Source: JADJPO01 sp963724535
GTDB lineage: Bacteria > Actinomycetota > Actinomycetes > Actinomycetales > Kineosporiaceae
Assembly (NCBI GenBank): GCA_963724535.1
Contig: CAVRVD010000020.1
Location: 1 to 26,821 of the forward strand
Length of the DNA stretch: 26,821 bases
Direction: 5' to 3'
In this document: piece by piece, positions 6,844 to 13,856 of the stretch
How positions within the stretch are numbered: position 1 is the stretch's first letter
Layout of the letters: every line of letters begins with the position of its first letter
Translations under genes and position numbers: made by a program
Notes under the pieces: generated by a model
What the model saw: only the letters and a program-made list of their open reading frames with translations
Told to the model about the DNA's origin: nothing
Databases searched by the model: none

Positions 6844-7818
6844 TCAGTCGTTCGGAGCCGGCGCCGCGGCCGGAGCGCTAGTACCGTCGCCACCCTGGGT
6901 GACCGCGGCCGGGACGGAACCCGGCACCGAACCGGTGGCCACTGCCTCGGCCAACGCGGATCGCCAGTCCCGCAACGGCTCCAGCCCGGCACGGGCCCAG
7001 CCCGCGTGGCCGAGCACCGACCAGCTCGGGCGGGGCGCCGGCCGCGGGAAGGCGGAGGTCGGCACCGGGCGGACGCGGTCGGGGTCGGCGCCGAGCAGGG
7101 TGAACACCTCGCGTGCCAGTCCGTACCAGCTGGTGCTGCCCGAAGCGGTGCCGTGGTAGGTCCCGGCCGGGCCGCCCCCGTGCACCAGCTCGTCCAGCAA
7201 GATGGCTAGGTCCCGGGTCCAGGTCGGCTGGCCGACCTGGTCGTTGACCACGTCGACGGTCTCCCGCTCCCGCTCCAGCCGGGCCATCGTGCTCACGAAG
7301 CCGCTGTCGTGCCATCCGTACAGCCAGGCAGTGCGGACGATCCAGTGCCGATCCGGCAGCTCGGCCCGGACCGCCCACTCCCCGGCCAGCTTGGTCCGGC
7401 CGTAGGCGCCGGCCGGGCCCGGCACGGCGTCCTCGGCGTACGGCTCGGTCGCGGCACCGGAGAAGACGTAGTCGGTGGACACGTGCAGCAGCCGGGCACC
7501 TGTGCGGGCGCAGGCTCTGGCCAGCAACGCCGGGCCGAGCGCGTTCGCCGCGAATGCCTCGGCCTCGCGATCCTCGGCGGCGTCGACCGCGGTCCAGCCG
7601 GCGCAGTTGAGCACCAGGTCGTGCCCGGTCACGGCGTCCTCCACCGCTACCGGGTCCGTGATGTCGAGCGTGGCCCGGCCGGCCGCAGTCACGGCGAGCT
7701 CGGGGCGCCGTGCGGCGAGCACCTCGACCAACTCGCGGCCGAGCAGGCCGACGGCGCCGGTCACCAGCACCCGGGACGGCACGCAGGACGCGGACGGCAC
7801 CTGGCTCACCCGGCTCAC
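6844..7818 (-). CDS. dTDP-4-dehydrorhamnose reductase (RmlD)
   Basis: This enzyme performs the last step of dTDP-L-rhamnose synthesis, NAD(P)H reduction of dTDP-4-keto-L-rhamnose. The GTG at 7818 overlaps the rmlB stop by 4 nt (GTGA) and is preferred over an upstream codon at 7881 that lies inside rmlB. The 324-aa protein is an extended short-chain dehydrogenase: cofactor loop VTGAVGLLGRELVEVL (residues 19-34), NCAGWTAVDAAE (71-82), catalytic HVSTDYVFSG (112-121) and YGRTK (139-143), then WIVRTAWLYG and WTRDLA. GAVGLLG replaces the commoner GAxGQLG. About 25 Ala/Pro/Gly-rich residues extend the C-terminus. It is co-transcribed with and translationally coupled to rmlB. Confidence 0.93.
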   Translation of the reverse strand: MSRVSQVPSASCVPSRVLVTGAVGLLGRELVEVLAARRPELAVTAAGRATLDITDPVAVEDAVTGHDLVLNCAGWTAVDAAEDREAEAFAANALGPALLARACARTGARLLHVSTDYVFSGAATEPYAEDAVPGPAGAYGRTKLAGEWAVRAELPDRHWIVRTAWLYGWHDSGFVSTMARLERERETVDVVNDQVGQPTWTRDLAILLDELVHGGGPAGTYHGTASGSTSWYGLAREVFTLLGADPDRVRPVPTSAFPRPAPRPSWSVLGHAGWARAGLEPLRDWRSALAEAVATGSVPGSVPAAVTQGGDGTSAPAAAPAPND

Positions 7819-8807
7819 CCGGCCGGCAGGGCTGCGCGACGCTTCAGCGGCTCCCACCAGTCCCGCCGATCCCGGTACCATTGCACGGTCTCGGCCAGCC
7901 CCTGCTCGAATGGCACCCGCGGCGCGAAGCCCAGCTCCTCGCCGATCTTGGTGATGTCGACCGAGTAGCGCCGATCGTGCCCCTTGCGGTCCGCCACCGG
8001 GACCACCCGGGACCAGTCCGCACCGCAGACCGCGAGCAACCGCTCGGTCAGCTCCCGGTTGGTCAGCTCGGTGCCGCCGCCGACGTTGTAGACCTCGCCC
8101 GCGCGGCCGCCCTCGAGCACCAGCTGGATGGCGCGGCAGTGGTCGTCGACGTGTAGCCAGTCCCGCACGTTCAGGCCGTCGCCGTAGATCGGCGCAGTGC
8201 CGCCGTCGACCAGGTTGGTGACGAAGAGCGGGATGATCTTCTCCGGGAACTGGTACGGCCCGTAGTTGTTCGAGCAGCGGGTCACCACCGCGTCCAACCC
8301 GTGCGTGCGGGTGTAGGCCCGGACCATCAGGTCCGAGGCCGCCTTGCTCGCGGCGTAGGGCGAGTTCGGCTCCAGCGGGTGGCTCTCCCGCCAGGACCCC
8401 GAGTCGATCGAGCCGTAGACCTCGTCGGTGGAGACGTGCAGGAACCGGCCCAGCCCGGTCCGCTGGGCGGCGTCCAGCAGGGTCTGAGTGCCACCCACGT
8501 TGGTGCTGACGAAGTCGGCCGCGCCGAGGATGGACCGGTCGACGTGCGACTCGGCGGCGAAGTGAACGCAGGTGTCGACGGTCGCCATCAGGTCGCCGAC
8601 CAGGTCGGCGTCCCGGATGTCGCCCTCGACAACGGTGAGCCGCGGCGAGTCCGCGACCGCATCGAGATTGGCCCGGTTGCCGGCGTAGGTGAGCAGGTCG
8701 AGCGCCACGACCGCGGTGTCGTCGTGACCCGGGTAGCTGCCGGACAACAGGTTTCGGACGTAGTTCGAACCGATGAAACCGGCTGCGCCGGTGACCAGGA
8801 TGCGCAC
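7815..8807 (-). CDS. dTDP-glucose 4,6-dehydratase (RmlB)
   Basis: This 330-aa protein converts dTDP-D-glucose to dTDP-4-keto-6-deoxy-D-glucose with bound NAD+. Motifs are in order: TGAAGFIGSNYV (6-17), DLLTYAGNRANLD (37-49), HFAAESHVDRS (82-92), the catalytic Thr-Asp-Glu in STDEVYG (126-132), Tyr/Lys in YAASK (151-155), CSNNYGPYQFPEKIIPLF and YGDGLNVRDWLHVDDHC. The family length is normal and nothing is missing. GTG 8807 is the start; a -10 element TAGGGT ends 7 nt before it, so the transcript is probably leaderless. It is the first gene of an rmlB-rmlD operon pointing away from the sugar dehydrogenase. Confidence 0.96.
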   Translation of the reverse strand: MRILVTGAAGFIGSNYVRNLLSGSYPGHDDTAVVALDLLTYAGNRANLDAVADSPRLTVVEGDIRDADLVGDLMATVDTCVHFAAESHVDRSILGAADFVSTNVGGTQTLLDAAQRTGLGRFLHVSTDEVYGSIDSGSWRESHPLEPNSPYAASKAASDLMVRAYTRTHGLDAVVTRCSNNYGPYQFPEKIIPLFVTNLVDGGTAPIYGDGLNVRDWLHVDDHCRAIQLVLEGGRAGEVYNVGGGTELTNRELTERLLAVCGADWSRVVPVADRKGHDRRYSVDITKIGEELGFAPRVPFEQGLAETVQWYRDRRDWWEPLKRRAALPAG

Positions 8808-8814
8808 ACCCCGG

Positions 8815-8820
8815 ACCCTA
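8815..8820 (-). promoter_or_regulatory. -10 element of rmlB-rmlD operon
   Basis: TAGGGT on the minus strand, then CCGGGGT (7 nt), then the GTG start. The distance would put transcription initiation at or next to the start codon (leaderless). No convincing -35 was seen. Confidence 0.45.
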
Positions 8821-8849
8821 CCGGGCCGGCCGCCGGGACCTGCCTGGCA

Positions 8850-8985
8850 TCAGCGGTAGTACCCGACCACGTCCACCACCAGGTGGGTCCGGGTCGTCTC
8901 AGGCCACCACCCGCGGCGGACGCCGCCAGAGGCTGCGCTCCCGAGAGGCACGGTCAAGAACAACGCCTGGCTCAAACGACGCACC
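8850..8985 (-). pseudogene. 3' fragment of a secreted surface protein
   Basis: A minus-strand reading ends LFLTVPLGSAASGGV...TRTHLVVDVVGYYR and then a stop at 8850. The ending T/V-H-L-V-V-D-V-x-G-Y-Y is a recurrent C-terminal motif of exported actinobacterial surface proteins, usually preceded by (V)TVPLG-x-x-G-x-V a few residues earlier, as here. Upstream the frame loses protein character, so only the last 40-45 codons appear to survive. Confidence 0.35.
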
Positions 8986-9303
8986 GCTGCCATCAACCTG
9001 CGCAACCTGGCGCACCGGATCCGGTCCTTCCCCCGGGCACACCCGAACCGAGGGGTGTCGCACCCGTACTCGCCGACCTGAAGGCAACCCCAACGACGCG
9101 CCCTATTCAGCGACCTCCCAGAATAAGAATGTCGCCAAGAGTAGATGGGTCCAGTTCTTGGCGGGGAGGTGTTGCCAACTCCGACCGTTCGCCGGACACG
9201 CCATCTCACTCGTCTTCAGGCCCGCGGAGCCCCGTGCCACAATGCCGATTCAAGCGGTGTCGAAGTCGGGCCATGTCATGGCGCGACGCGAAAGGGTGGG
9301 TAC
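8986..9303. other. upstream region of the sugar dehydrogenase, no gene
   Basis: This stretch is less GC-rich than the island in places (for example 9118-9145). A + strand reading near 8950-9080 (LKRRTAAINLRNLA...) has some transposase-like flavour but overlaps the minus-strand secreted-protein fragment and is unsupported. The promoter of the dehydrogenase should lie here, but no clear -10/-35 pair was found. Confidence 0.3.
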
Positions 9304-10566
9304 GTGTCCGTCGACCTGGTCGTGATCGGCCTGGGCTACGTCGGCCTGCCGTTGGCGCAGGAGGCCAGCCGCAGCGGCCTCTCGGTGGTCGGGCTCGACC
9401 TGAGCGACCCGGTGGTCAGCGGGCTGAACGCCGGCCGTTCGCACGTCGACGACATCTCGGACGACGACGTGGCCACGATGCTGGCCGCGGGCTTCCTTGC
9501 CACCGACGACCCGTCTGTGATCGTCGGCGCGGGCACGGTGGTGATCTGCGTGCCCACCCCGTACTCCCAGGACGGCGGCCCGGACCTGAGCGCGGTGCTC
9601 ACCGCGACCGACATGGTGGCCGGCCGGCTGGCCGCCGGCACCCTGGTGGTGCTGGAGTCCACCACGTACCCGGGCACCACCGATGAGCTGCTGAGGCCCT
9701 GGTTGGAGGCGGGCGGCCTGACCGTCGGCCAGGACGTCTTCCTGGCTTTCTCGCCGGAGCGGATCGACCCCGGCAACGCGGTCTACGGCTTCCGGAACAC
9801 GCCCAAGGTGGTGGGCGGGGTCACGCCTGCCTGCACCGACCGCGCGGTCGCCTTCTACGGCCAACTGGTCGACCACGTGGTGCGGGCCCGGGGTACCCGC
9901 GAGGCCGAGCTGGCCAAGCTGCTGGAGAACACATACCGCCACGTGAACATCGCGCTGGTCAACGAGATGCTCCGGTTCTGTCACGAGCTCGACATCGACC
10001 TGTGGGACGTGATCCGCTGCGCCTCGAGCAAGCCGTTCGGCTTCCAGGCCTTCTACCCCGGCCCTGGAGTGGGCGGGCACTGCATCCCGATCGACCCCAA
10101 CTACCTCTCCCACCGGGTGCATGCCCAGCTCGGCTACCCGTTCCGGTTCGTCGAGCTGGCCCAGGAGATCAACGCCGGGATGCCGGACTACGTCGCCCGG
10201 CGGGTGCAGGACCTGCTGAACGACCGGGGCCGGGCGCTGAACGGAGCCCAGGTGCTGCTGCTCGGGGTGACGTACAAGGCCGACATCTCCGACCAGCGCG
10301 AGTCCCCGGCCGTCCCCGTGGCCGAGAAGCTGCGCCTGCGCGGGGCGGTGGTGAGCTTCCACGACCCGAACGTCCCGGTCTGGCAGCTGCGCGGGGAGGA
10401 GCTGAAACGGGTCCCCGACCTGACCGAGGCGCTGCGCTCCGCGGATCTCGTGGTACTGCTCCAGCAGCACTCCAGCTACGACCTGGAGGAGATCGTCCGA
10501 CAGGCCCCGCTGCTCCTGGACACCCGGGGCAAGGTGCCATCAGCGGCACATGTGGAGCATCTGTGA
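9304..10566 (+). CDS. UDP-hexose(NAc) 6-dehydrogenase (UDP-GlcNAc/ManNAc type)
   Basis: This is a 420-aa NAD-dependent four-electron nucleotide-sugar dehydrogenase making a uronic acid donor. GTG 9304 (AAAGGG upstream) is chosen because VSVDLVVIGLGYVGLPLAQE starts the N-terminal Rossmann fold; the longer reading from 9145 has no sense before it. Motifs: GLGYVGLP (9-16), CVPTPY (82-87), EST (118-120), SPERIDPGN (150-158), active-site Lys in LAKLLENTYRHVN (203-215) and nucleophilic Cys in GPGVGGHCIPIDP (C260), then GVTYKADISDQRESPA. The SPERIDPG and GVGGHCIPIDP forms fit the WbpA/WecC/TviB branch rather than UDP-glucose dehydrogenase; the exact substrate is an inference. It overlaps the ABC-exporter relic by 4 nt. 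Confidence 0.88.
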   Translation: MSVDLVVIGLGYVGLPLAQEASRSGLSVVGLDLSDPVVSGLNAGRSHVDDISDDDVATMLAAGFLATDDPSVIVGAGTVVICVPTPYSQDGGPDLSAVLTATDMVAGRLAAGTLVVLESTTYPGTTDELLRPWLEAGGLTVGQDVFLAFSPERIDPGNAVYGFRNTPKVVGGVTPACTDRAVAFYGQLVDHVVRARGTREAELAKLLENTYRHVNIALVNEMLRFCHELDIDLWDVIRCASSKPFGFQAFYPGPGVGGHCIPIDPNYLSHRVHAQLGYPFRFVELAQEINAGMPDYVARRVQDLLNDRGRALNGAQVLLLGVTYKADISDQRESPAVPVAEKLRLRGAVVSFHDPNVPVWQLRGEELKRVPDLTEALRSADLVVLLQQHSSYDLEEIVRQAPLLLDTRGKVPSAAHVEHL

Positions 10567-10826
10567 CGGCGCCCTCGGCCACGCTCGGCGACATCCCGCG
10601 GCTGAGCTGGCTGATCCTGATCCCGTTCGTGACCAGGATGTTCTTCCCCCTCAACGGCGTCTTCGTCTCGATGCAGAGCCTGCTGCACGGACACCCGAGG
10701 GCCCTGGGGACAGGGCCGCGGACCGTGCTGGACACCTGCAACCATGCGCTCTAGATCGACAAGGTTCTGCTGCAGATGGACGGGCCGGTCGACCAGGTGG
10801 TTGCGACCTACGAGTCCTCCGCCTGA
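10563..10826 (+). pseudogene. ABC polysaccharide exporter relic (permease/ATPase tails)
   Basis: GTG 10563 overlaps the dehydrogenase stop. The frame reads ...LSWLILIPFVTRMFFPLNGV and FVSMQSLLHGH, resembling the C-terminal FxSGVFFPxxxLP region of an ABC-2 (Wzm-type) permease. It runs into RTVLDTCNHAL, then TAG (10752-10754), then in the same frame IDKVLLQMDGPVDQVVATYE and a final stop at 10826. The second half matches the end of the ATPase partner (Wzt: C-D-x-x-x-W-L/I-D-x-G-x-x-x-x-D-G-x-x-x-x-V-V-x-x-Y); TAG likely replaces the Trp codon TGG. Only about 90 codons remain, lacking Walker A, signature and Walker B. This looks like a large in-frame internal deletion of an exporter pair. The permease half is the less certain part. 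Confidence 0.5.
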
Positions 10827-10833
10827 CCGGCCG

Positions 10834-11958
10834 GTGTCCGACACGGTCCCGCCGGTGCGGGTACTGGTAGTCACCGTGGTGCACGACCCGGAGGACGCGC
10901 GGATCCGGCACCGCGAGCTGACCAGCCTGCTGGCGGCCGGCCTGGAGATCACCTTCGCCGCGCCGTTCAGCGCCTACCGCCGGACTCCGCCCGCCGACGT
11001 GCGAGCGATCGACCTGCCGCGGGCCTCGGGCGCACACCGGCTGGGCGCGGTGCTGGCCGCCCGGCGGCTGATCCGTGGCGAGGCGGCACGCCAGGATGCC
11101 GTCCTGGTGCACGATCCGGAGCTGCTGCTCGCGTTGGCTCGGTGGCCGGGCAGGCATGGGCCGGCCAGGATCTGGGACGTGCACGAGGACACCGCCGCGG
11201 CGCTCGGGATGCGCAGCTGGTTGCCCGCCGCGCTGCGCCCGGTGGCCGGCGCAGCCGTCCACGGCTTGGAGCACTGGGCGGACCGTCGACTCCACCTCCT
11301 TCTGGCCGAGGACGCCTACCAGGAACGGTTCGCCCGGAAGCACCCGGTGGTGCCGAACACGGTGTTCGTCCCTGCCGAGGAGCCACCGCCGCCGGGCAGC
11401 GAACGGGTGGTCTACCTGGGCCGGCTGACCGTGCCGCGGGGGGCCCTCGACATGGTCGAGCTCGGTCGGCTGCTGGCCGGCCGGATCCGGGTGGAGCTGG
11501 TGGGGTCGGCCGACCGGGACTGCGCCGTCGCTGTGGCCGAGGCGGCCCGCAAGGGCTGGGTCAGGCACCACGGCTTCATCCCGAACGACCGGGCGCTCGG
11601 CCTGCTGGCCGGCGCGACCGCCGGTCTCTCGCTGCTGCACGACGAGCCGAACTACGCGCACAGCAGGCCGACCAAGGCGATGGAGTACATGGCCTGCGGC
11701 ATCCCGGTGCTGACCACACCCAACCCGGTCTCGGTGCAGCTGGTCGAGCGGTATGGCTGCGGCGTGGTGGTCCCGTTCGGCCGACCTCAGGACACGGCGG
11801 ATGCCGTGCTGGCGCTGCTCGCGGACGAGCGGCGCAGGCGTGCCCTCGGGGCTGCCGGGCGGCGGGCCGCCGTGACCGACCTCGACTGGCGTCGACACGG
11901 AGAGGTCTTCGCCCGTCAGGTGTGCATCTGGGCCCTCGACCGGCATGATGCACGCTGA
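10834..11958 (+). CDS. GT-B glycosyltransferase (GT4-like)
   Basis: This is a 374-aa cytoplasmic glycosyltransferase with two Rossmann-like halves. GTG 10834 is chosen because VRVLVVTVVHDPEDARIRHR is the N-terminal strand-loop-helix; it lies 7 nt after the exporter relic. The N-half has VLVHDPELLLA (90-100) and IWDVHED (113-119). The C-half opens with RVVYLGRLTVPRGALDMVEL (191-210) and ends with the donor-binding motif SRPTKAMEYMACGIPVLTT (277-295), in which E284 is the conserved nucleotide-sugar-contacting Glu. Sugar specificity cannot be read; in this setting it may use dTDP-Rha, a UDP-uronate or a hexose donor. It probably shares a transcript with the UDP-sugar dehydrogenase. Confidence 0.85.
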   Translation: MSDTVPPVRVLVVTVVHDPEDARIRHRELTSLLAAGLEITFAAPFSAYRRTPPADVRAIDLPRASGAHRLGAVLAARRLIRGEAARQDAVLVHDPELLLALARWPGRHGPARIWDVHEDTAAALGMRSWLPAALRPVAGAAVHGLEHWADRRLHLLLAEDAYQERFARKHPVVPNTVFVPAEEPPPPGSERVVYLGRLTVPRGALDMVELGRLLAGRIRVELVGSADRDCAVAVAEAARKGWVRHHGFIPNDRALGLLAGATAGLSLLHDEPNYAHSRPTKAMEYMACGIPVLTTPNPVSVQLVERYGCGVVVPFGRPQDTADAVLALLADERRRRALGAAGRRAAVTDLDWRRHGEVFARQVCIWALDRHDAR

Positions 11959-11994
11959 CTCGGAGCGCCGGTCCCGCACCCGGCCTCGCCGACC

Positions 11995-12000
11995 AGGAGG
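11995..12000 (+). promoter_or_regulatory. perfect ribosome binding site AGGAGG
   Basis: AGGAGG sits 5 nt before GTG 12006 and settles the start of the coiled-coil methyltransferase. It is the only perfect Shine-Dalgarno noticed in the window and contrasts with the apparently leaderless rml genes. Confidence 0.7.
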
Positions 12001-12005
12001 CAGCC

Positions 12006-13007
12006 GTGTCCAAGTACGTCTACTCGCTCGATCCTGAGCGCCCGAACAACACGGGTGCGGCGATCTACCAGACAGCGCGTTCCGGAGGTCCGACCGTGCT
12101 GGACATCGGGTCCGGGCCCGGCATCATCGGCTCGTATCTCGCCAAGCACGCCGGCAAGACGGTCACCTGCCTGGACTACGACGTCGAGGCGCTGATCTCG
12201 GCCGGGCAGCAGGGGGTCGACCACACCCATGTCGTGGATCTTCGTGAGCCATCCTGGTACGCACCGGTGCTGGGCAACAGCTACGACGTGGTGATCCTGG
12301 CTGACGTGCTGGAACACCTGGTCGACCCGGAGCGAGTGCTCGGCGATCTGCGTCGGGAGCGGCTGGTCAAGGACGACGGGCACCTGGTGGTCAGCGTCCC
12401 GAATGCGAACCACCAATCGGTGATCGTCGAGTTGCTCACCGGACATTTCGACTACACCGAGACCGGCCTGCTCGACCGTACCCACCTACGGTTCTTCACC
12501 CTGGACAGCATTCAGTCGCTGCTCGAAGCCTGCGCCTTCATGATCACCCGGGTGCATCGCACCACGATGCCCTTCGAGTCCACCCGGCAGGCATGCCGGG
12601 CGCCGGAGGTGAGTCCCACCCTCCGGGCCGCGATCGACGAGCTGGGGCTGGAGTCCCGCACCTTCCAGTACGTGCTGGAGGTGCGGCCGACGACCGAACC
12701 GGCCCGGATCCTCGACCTCGGCCGCCAGCTGAAGGAGGCCAAGGCGGAGATCCACAGCGCGCAGACGGCCACTCAACGCGCGATCGGCCAGGTCGAGGAG
12801 GCTCAGGCTTCCGCGGCCGTCGCCAGGCAGACCGCCGCGACTGCGAACGCCGCCACAGACGCTCTGCGAGCCCAGCTGGACGAGATGGAGCAGGAGCTGG
12901 ACAAGATGGAGCAGGAACTGACGAAGATGCGAGCGAGCACGAGCTGGACGATCGGCCGGTCCGTGGTCCGGCTCGGCACTCCACTGCGAGCGCTCCGGCG
13001 CGGCTGA
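12006..13007 (+). CDS. SAM methyltransferase with coiled-coil tail
   Basis: This 333-aa protein joins a class I methyltransferase to a long coiled coil. Motif I is TVLDIGSGPGIIGSYLA (30-46), the acidic beta2 end is CLDYD (55-59), and the post-motifs are DVVILADVLEHLVDPERVL (94-112) and GHLVVSVPNANHQSV. LLDRTHLRFFTLDSI (155-169) is typical of the Methyltransf_23/UbiG-like enzymes in glycan clusters. From about 235 to 308 the chain is Ala/Glu/Lys-rich with heptad character, including EMEQELDKMEQELTKM. It ends in STSWTIGRSVVRLGTPLR, the S-T/x-S-W tail often seen at the end of coils in glycosyltransferase-cluster proteins. The coil may dock it on the assembly enzymes or cap chain length (inference). 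The methyl acceptor is presumably a sugar hydroxyl. Confidence 0.85.
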   Translation: MSKYVYSLDPERPNNTGAAIYQTARSGGPTVLDIGSGPGIIGSYLAKHAGKTVTCLDYDVEALISAGQQGVDHTHVVDLREPSWYAPVLGNSYDVVILADVLEHLVDPERVLGDLRRERLVKDDGHLVVSVPNANHQSVIVELLTGHFDYTETGLLDRTHLRFFTLDSIQSLLEACAFMITRVHRTTMPFESTRQACRAPEVSPTLRAAIDELGLESRTFQYVLEVRPTTEPARILDLGRQLKEAKAEIHSAQTATQRAIGQVEEAQASAAVARQTAATANAATDALRAQLDEMEQELDKMEQELTKMRASTSWTIGRSVVRLGTPLRALRRG

Positions 13008-13125
13008 CCCGGGTCAGCCCGAGAGGGCCGGGCGGCTCCGCCGCAGCGTCGGAGCGTACGTCGCCGGGCAATGGCCGGGCAGCGGTGCTCATCGCCCCAC
13101 AGGCCACGGCATCCGACCGGCTGGG

Positions 13126-13131
13126 TAGGCT
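13126..13131 (+). promoter_or_regulatory. -10 element of rmlC
   Basis: TAGGCT, then 8 nt, then GTG 13140. The spacing suggests a leaderless transcript. Same architecture as at rmlB, rmlA and the GT28 operon. Confidence 0.4.
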
Positions 13132-13139
13132 GGCGTCCC

Positions 13140-13754
13140 GTGCAGATCGCCGAGCTCACCGTCCCTGACGCCTACGTCGTCACTCCCCGCCAGTTCGCCG
13201 ACGACCGGGGCACATTCATGGAGTGGTACCGGTTCGAGCGGCTCGAGCAGGCGGTCGGGCACCCGCTCCGGCTGGCCCAGGCGAACTGCTCGGTGAGCAG
13301 CGCCGGCACGGTGCGCGGGGTGCACTACGCCGACGTGCCGCCCAGCCAGGCGAAGTACGTGTTCTGCACCCGCGGCGCCGTGCTCGACGTGATCGTCGAC
13401 ATCCGGGTCGGCTCACCAGCGTTCGGCACCTGGGAGGCGGTGCGGCTGGACGACGTGACCCGCCGGGCGGTGTACATCCCCGAGGGGCTCGGGCACGCCT
13501 TCATGGCGCTGACCGACGACGCCACCGTGGTGTACCTGTGCAGCGAGGTCTACGATCCGGCCCGGGAGCGCGCCCTGAACCCGCTGGACCCGGGGCTGGG
13601 AATCGCGTGGCCGACCGCCCTGACCCCGTTGCTCAGCCCGAAGGATGAACAGGCGCCGTCACTCGCGCAGGCCCAGGCGTCTGGCGCGCTCCCTGCCTAC
13701 GAGGCCAGCCGGGACCTGTACCGGTCGCTGCGAGCCGGCGCGGGGACCGGGTGA
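13140..13754 (+). CDS. dTDP-4-dehydrorhamnose 3,5-epimerase (RmlC)
   Basis: This 204-aa cupin protein epimerises dTDP-4-keto-6-deoxyglucose at C3 and C5. GTG 13140 is chosen because VQIAELTVPDAYVVTPRQFA is the family N-terminus and the usual length results. Features: DDRGTFMEWYRFERLEQAVG (21-40), QANCSVSSAGTVRGVHYADV with the catalytic His at 62, PSQAKYVFCTRGAVLDVIVD, IRVGSPAFGTWEAV and IPEGLGHAFMAL. The late segment VVYLCSEVYDPARERALNPL replaces the AERGIxWDDP form of enterobacterial RmlC and matches the actinomycete branch, which includes epimerases of deoxysugar antibiotics. With rmlA, B and D here, the dTDP-L-rhamnose role is by far the likeliest. It is separated from its neighbours by about 130 and 100 nt and has its own promoter. 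Confidence 0.93.
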   Translation: MQIAELTVPDAYVVTPRQFADDRGTFMEWYRFERLEQAVGHPLRLAQANCSVSSAGTVRGVHYADVPPSQAKYVFCTRGAVLDVIVDIRVGSPAFGTWEAVRLDDVTRRAVYIPEGLGHAFMALTDDATVVYLCSEVYDPARERALNPLDPGLGIAWPTALTPLLSPKDEQAPSLAQAQASGALPAYEASRDLYRSLRAGAGTG

Positions 13755-13803
13755 CCGCTGCGGGCGTCGGCGAAGCGAACCGGAGCCGTCCGATCCCAGA
13801 CCA

Positions 13804-13809
13804 TATGAT
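13804..13809 (+). promoter_or_regulatory. candidate -10 element (TATGAT)
   Basis: TATGAT lies about 47 nt before GTG 13857, which has an AGAAGGGA ribosome site at 13842-13849. This would give a transcript with a leader, unlike the rml promoters. No good -35 was found. Confidence 0.35.
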
Positions 13810-13856
13810 CGACGCTGTCGACCCACCGTCCACCCGTCCCGAGAAGGGAACCCGCG

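Noticed and set aside
6001..7209. 402-aa plus-strand open frame
   Set aside because: It covers the oxygenase fragment in a wrong frame and then runs antisense to rmlD. Only the short QDSEKHDTMIG part is meaningful.
8950..9080. Plus-strand reading LKRRTAAINLRNLAHRIR with transposase-like flavour
   Set aside because: Too short, no diagnostic motif, and in conflict with the minus-strand secreted-protein tail.
12880..12940. Internal repeat EMEQEL/KMEQEL as a DNA repeat or CRISPR-like unit
   Set aside because: It is a heptad repeat inside the methyltransferase coil; no array of spaced identical repeats exists anywhere in the window.
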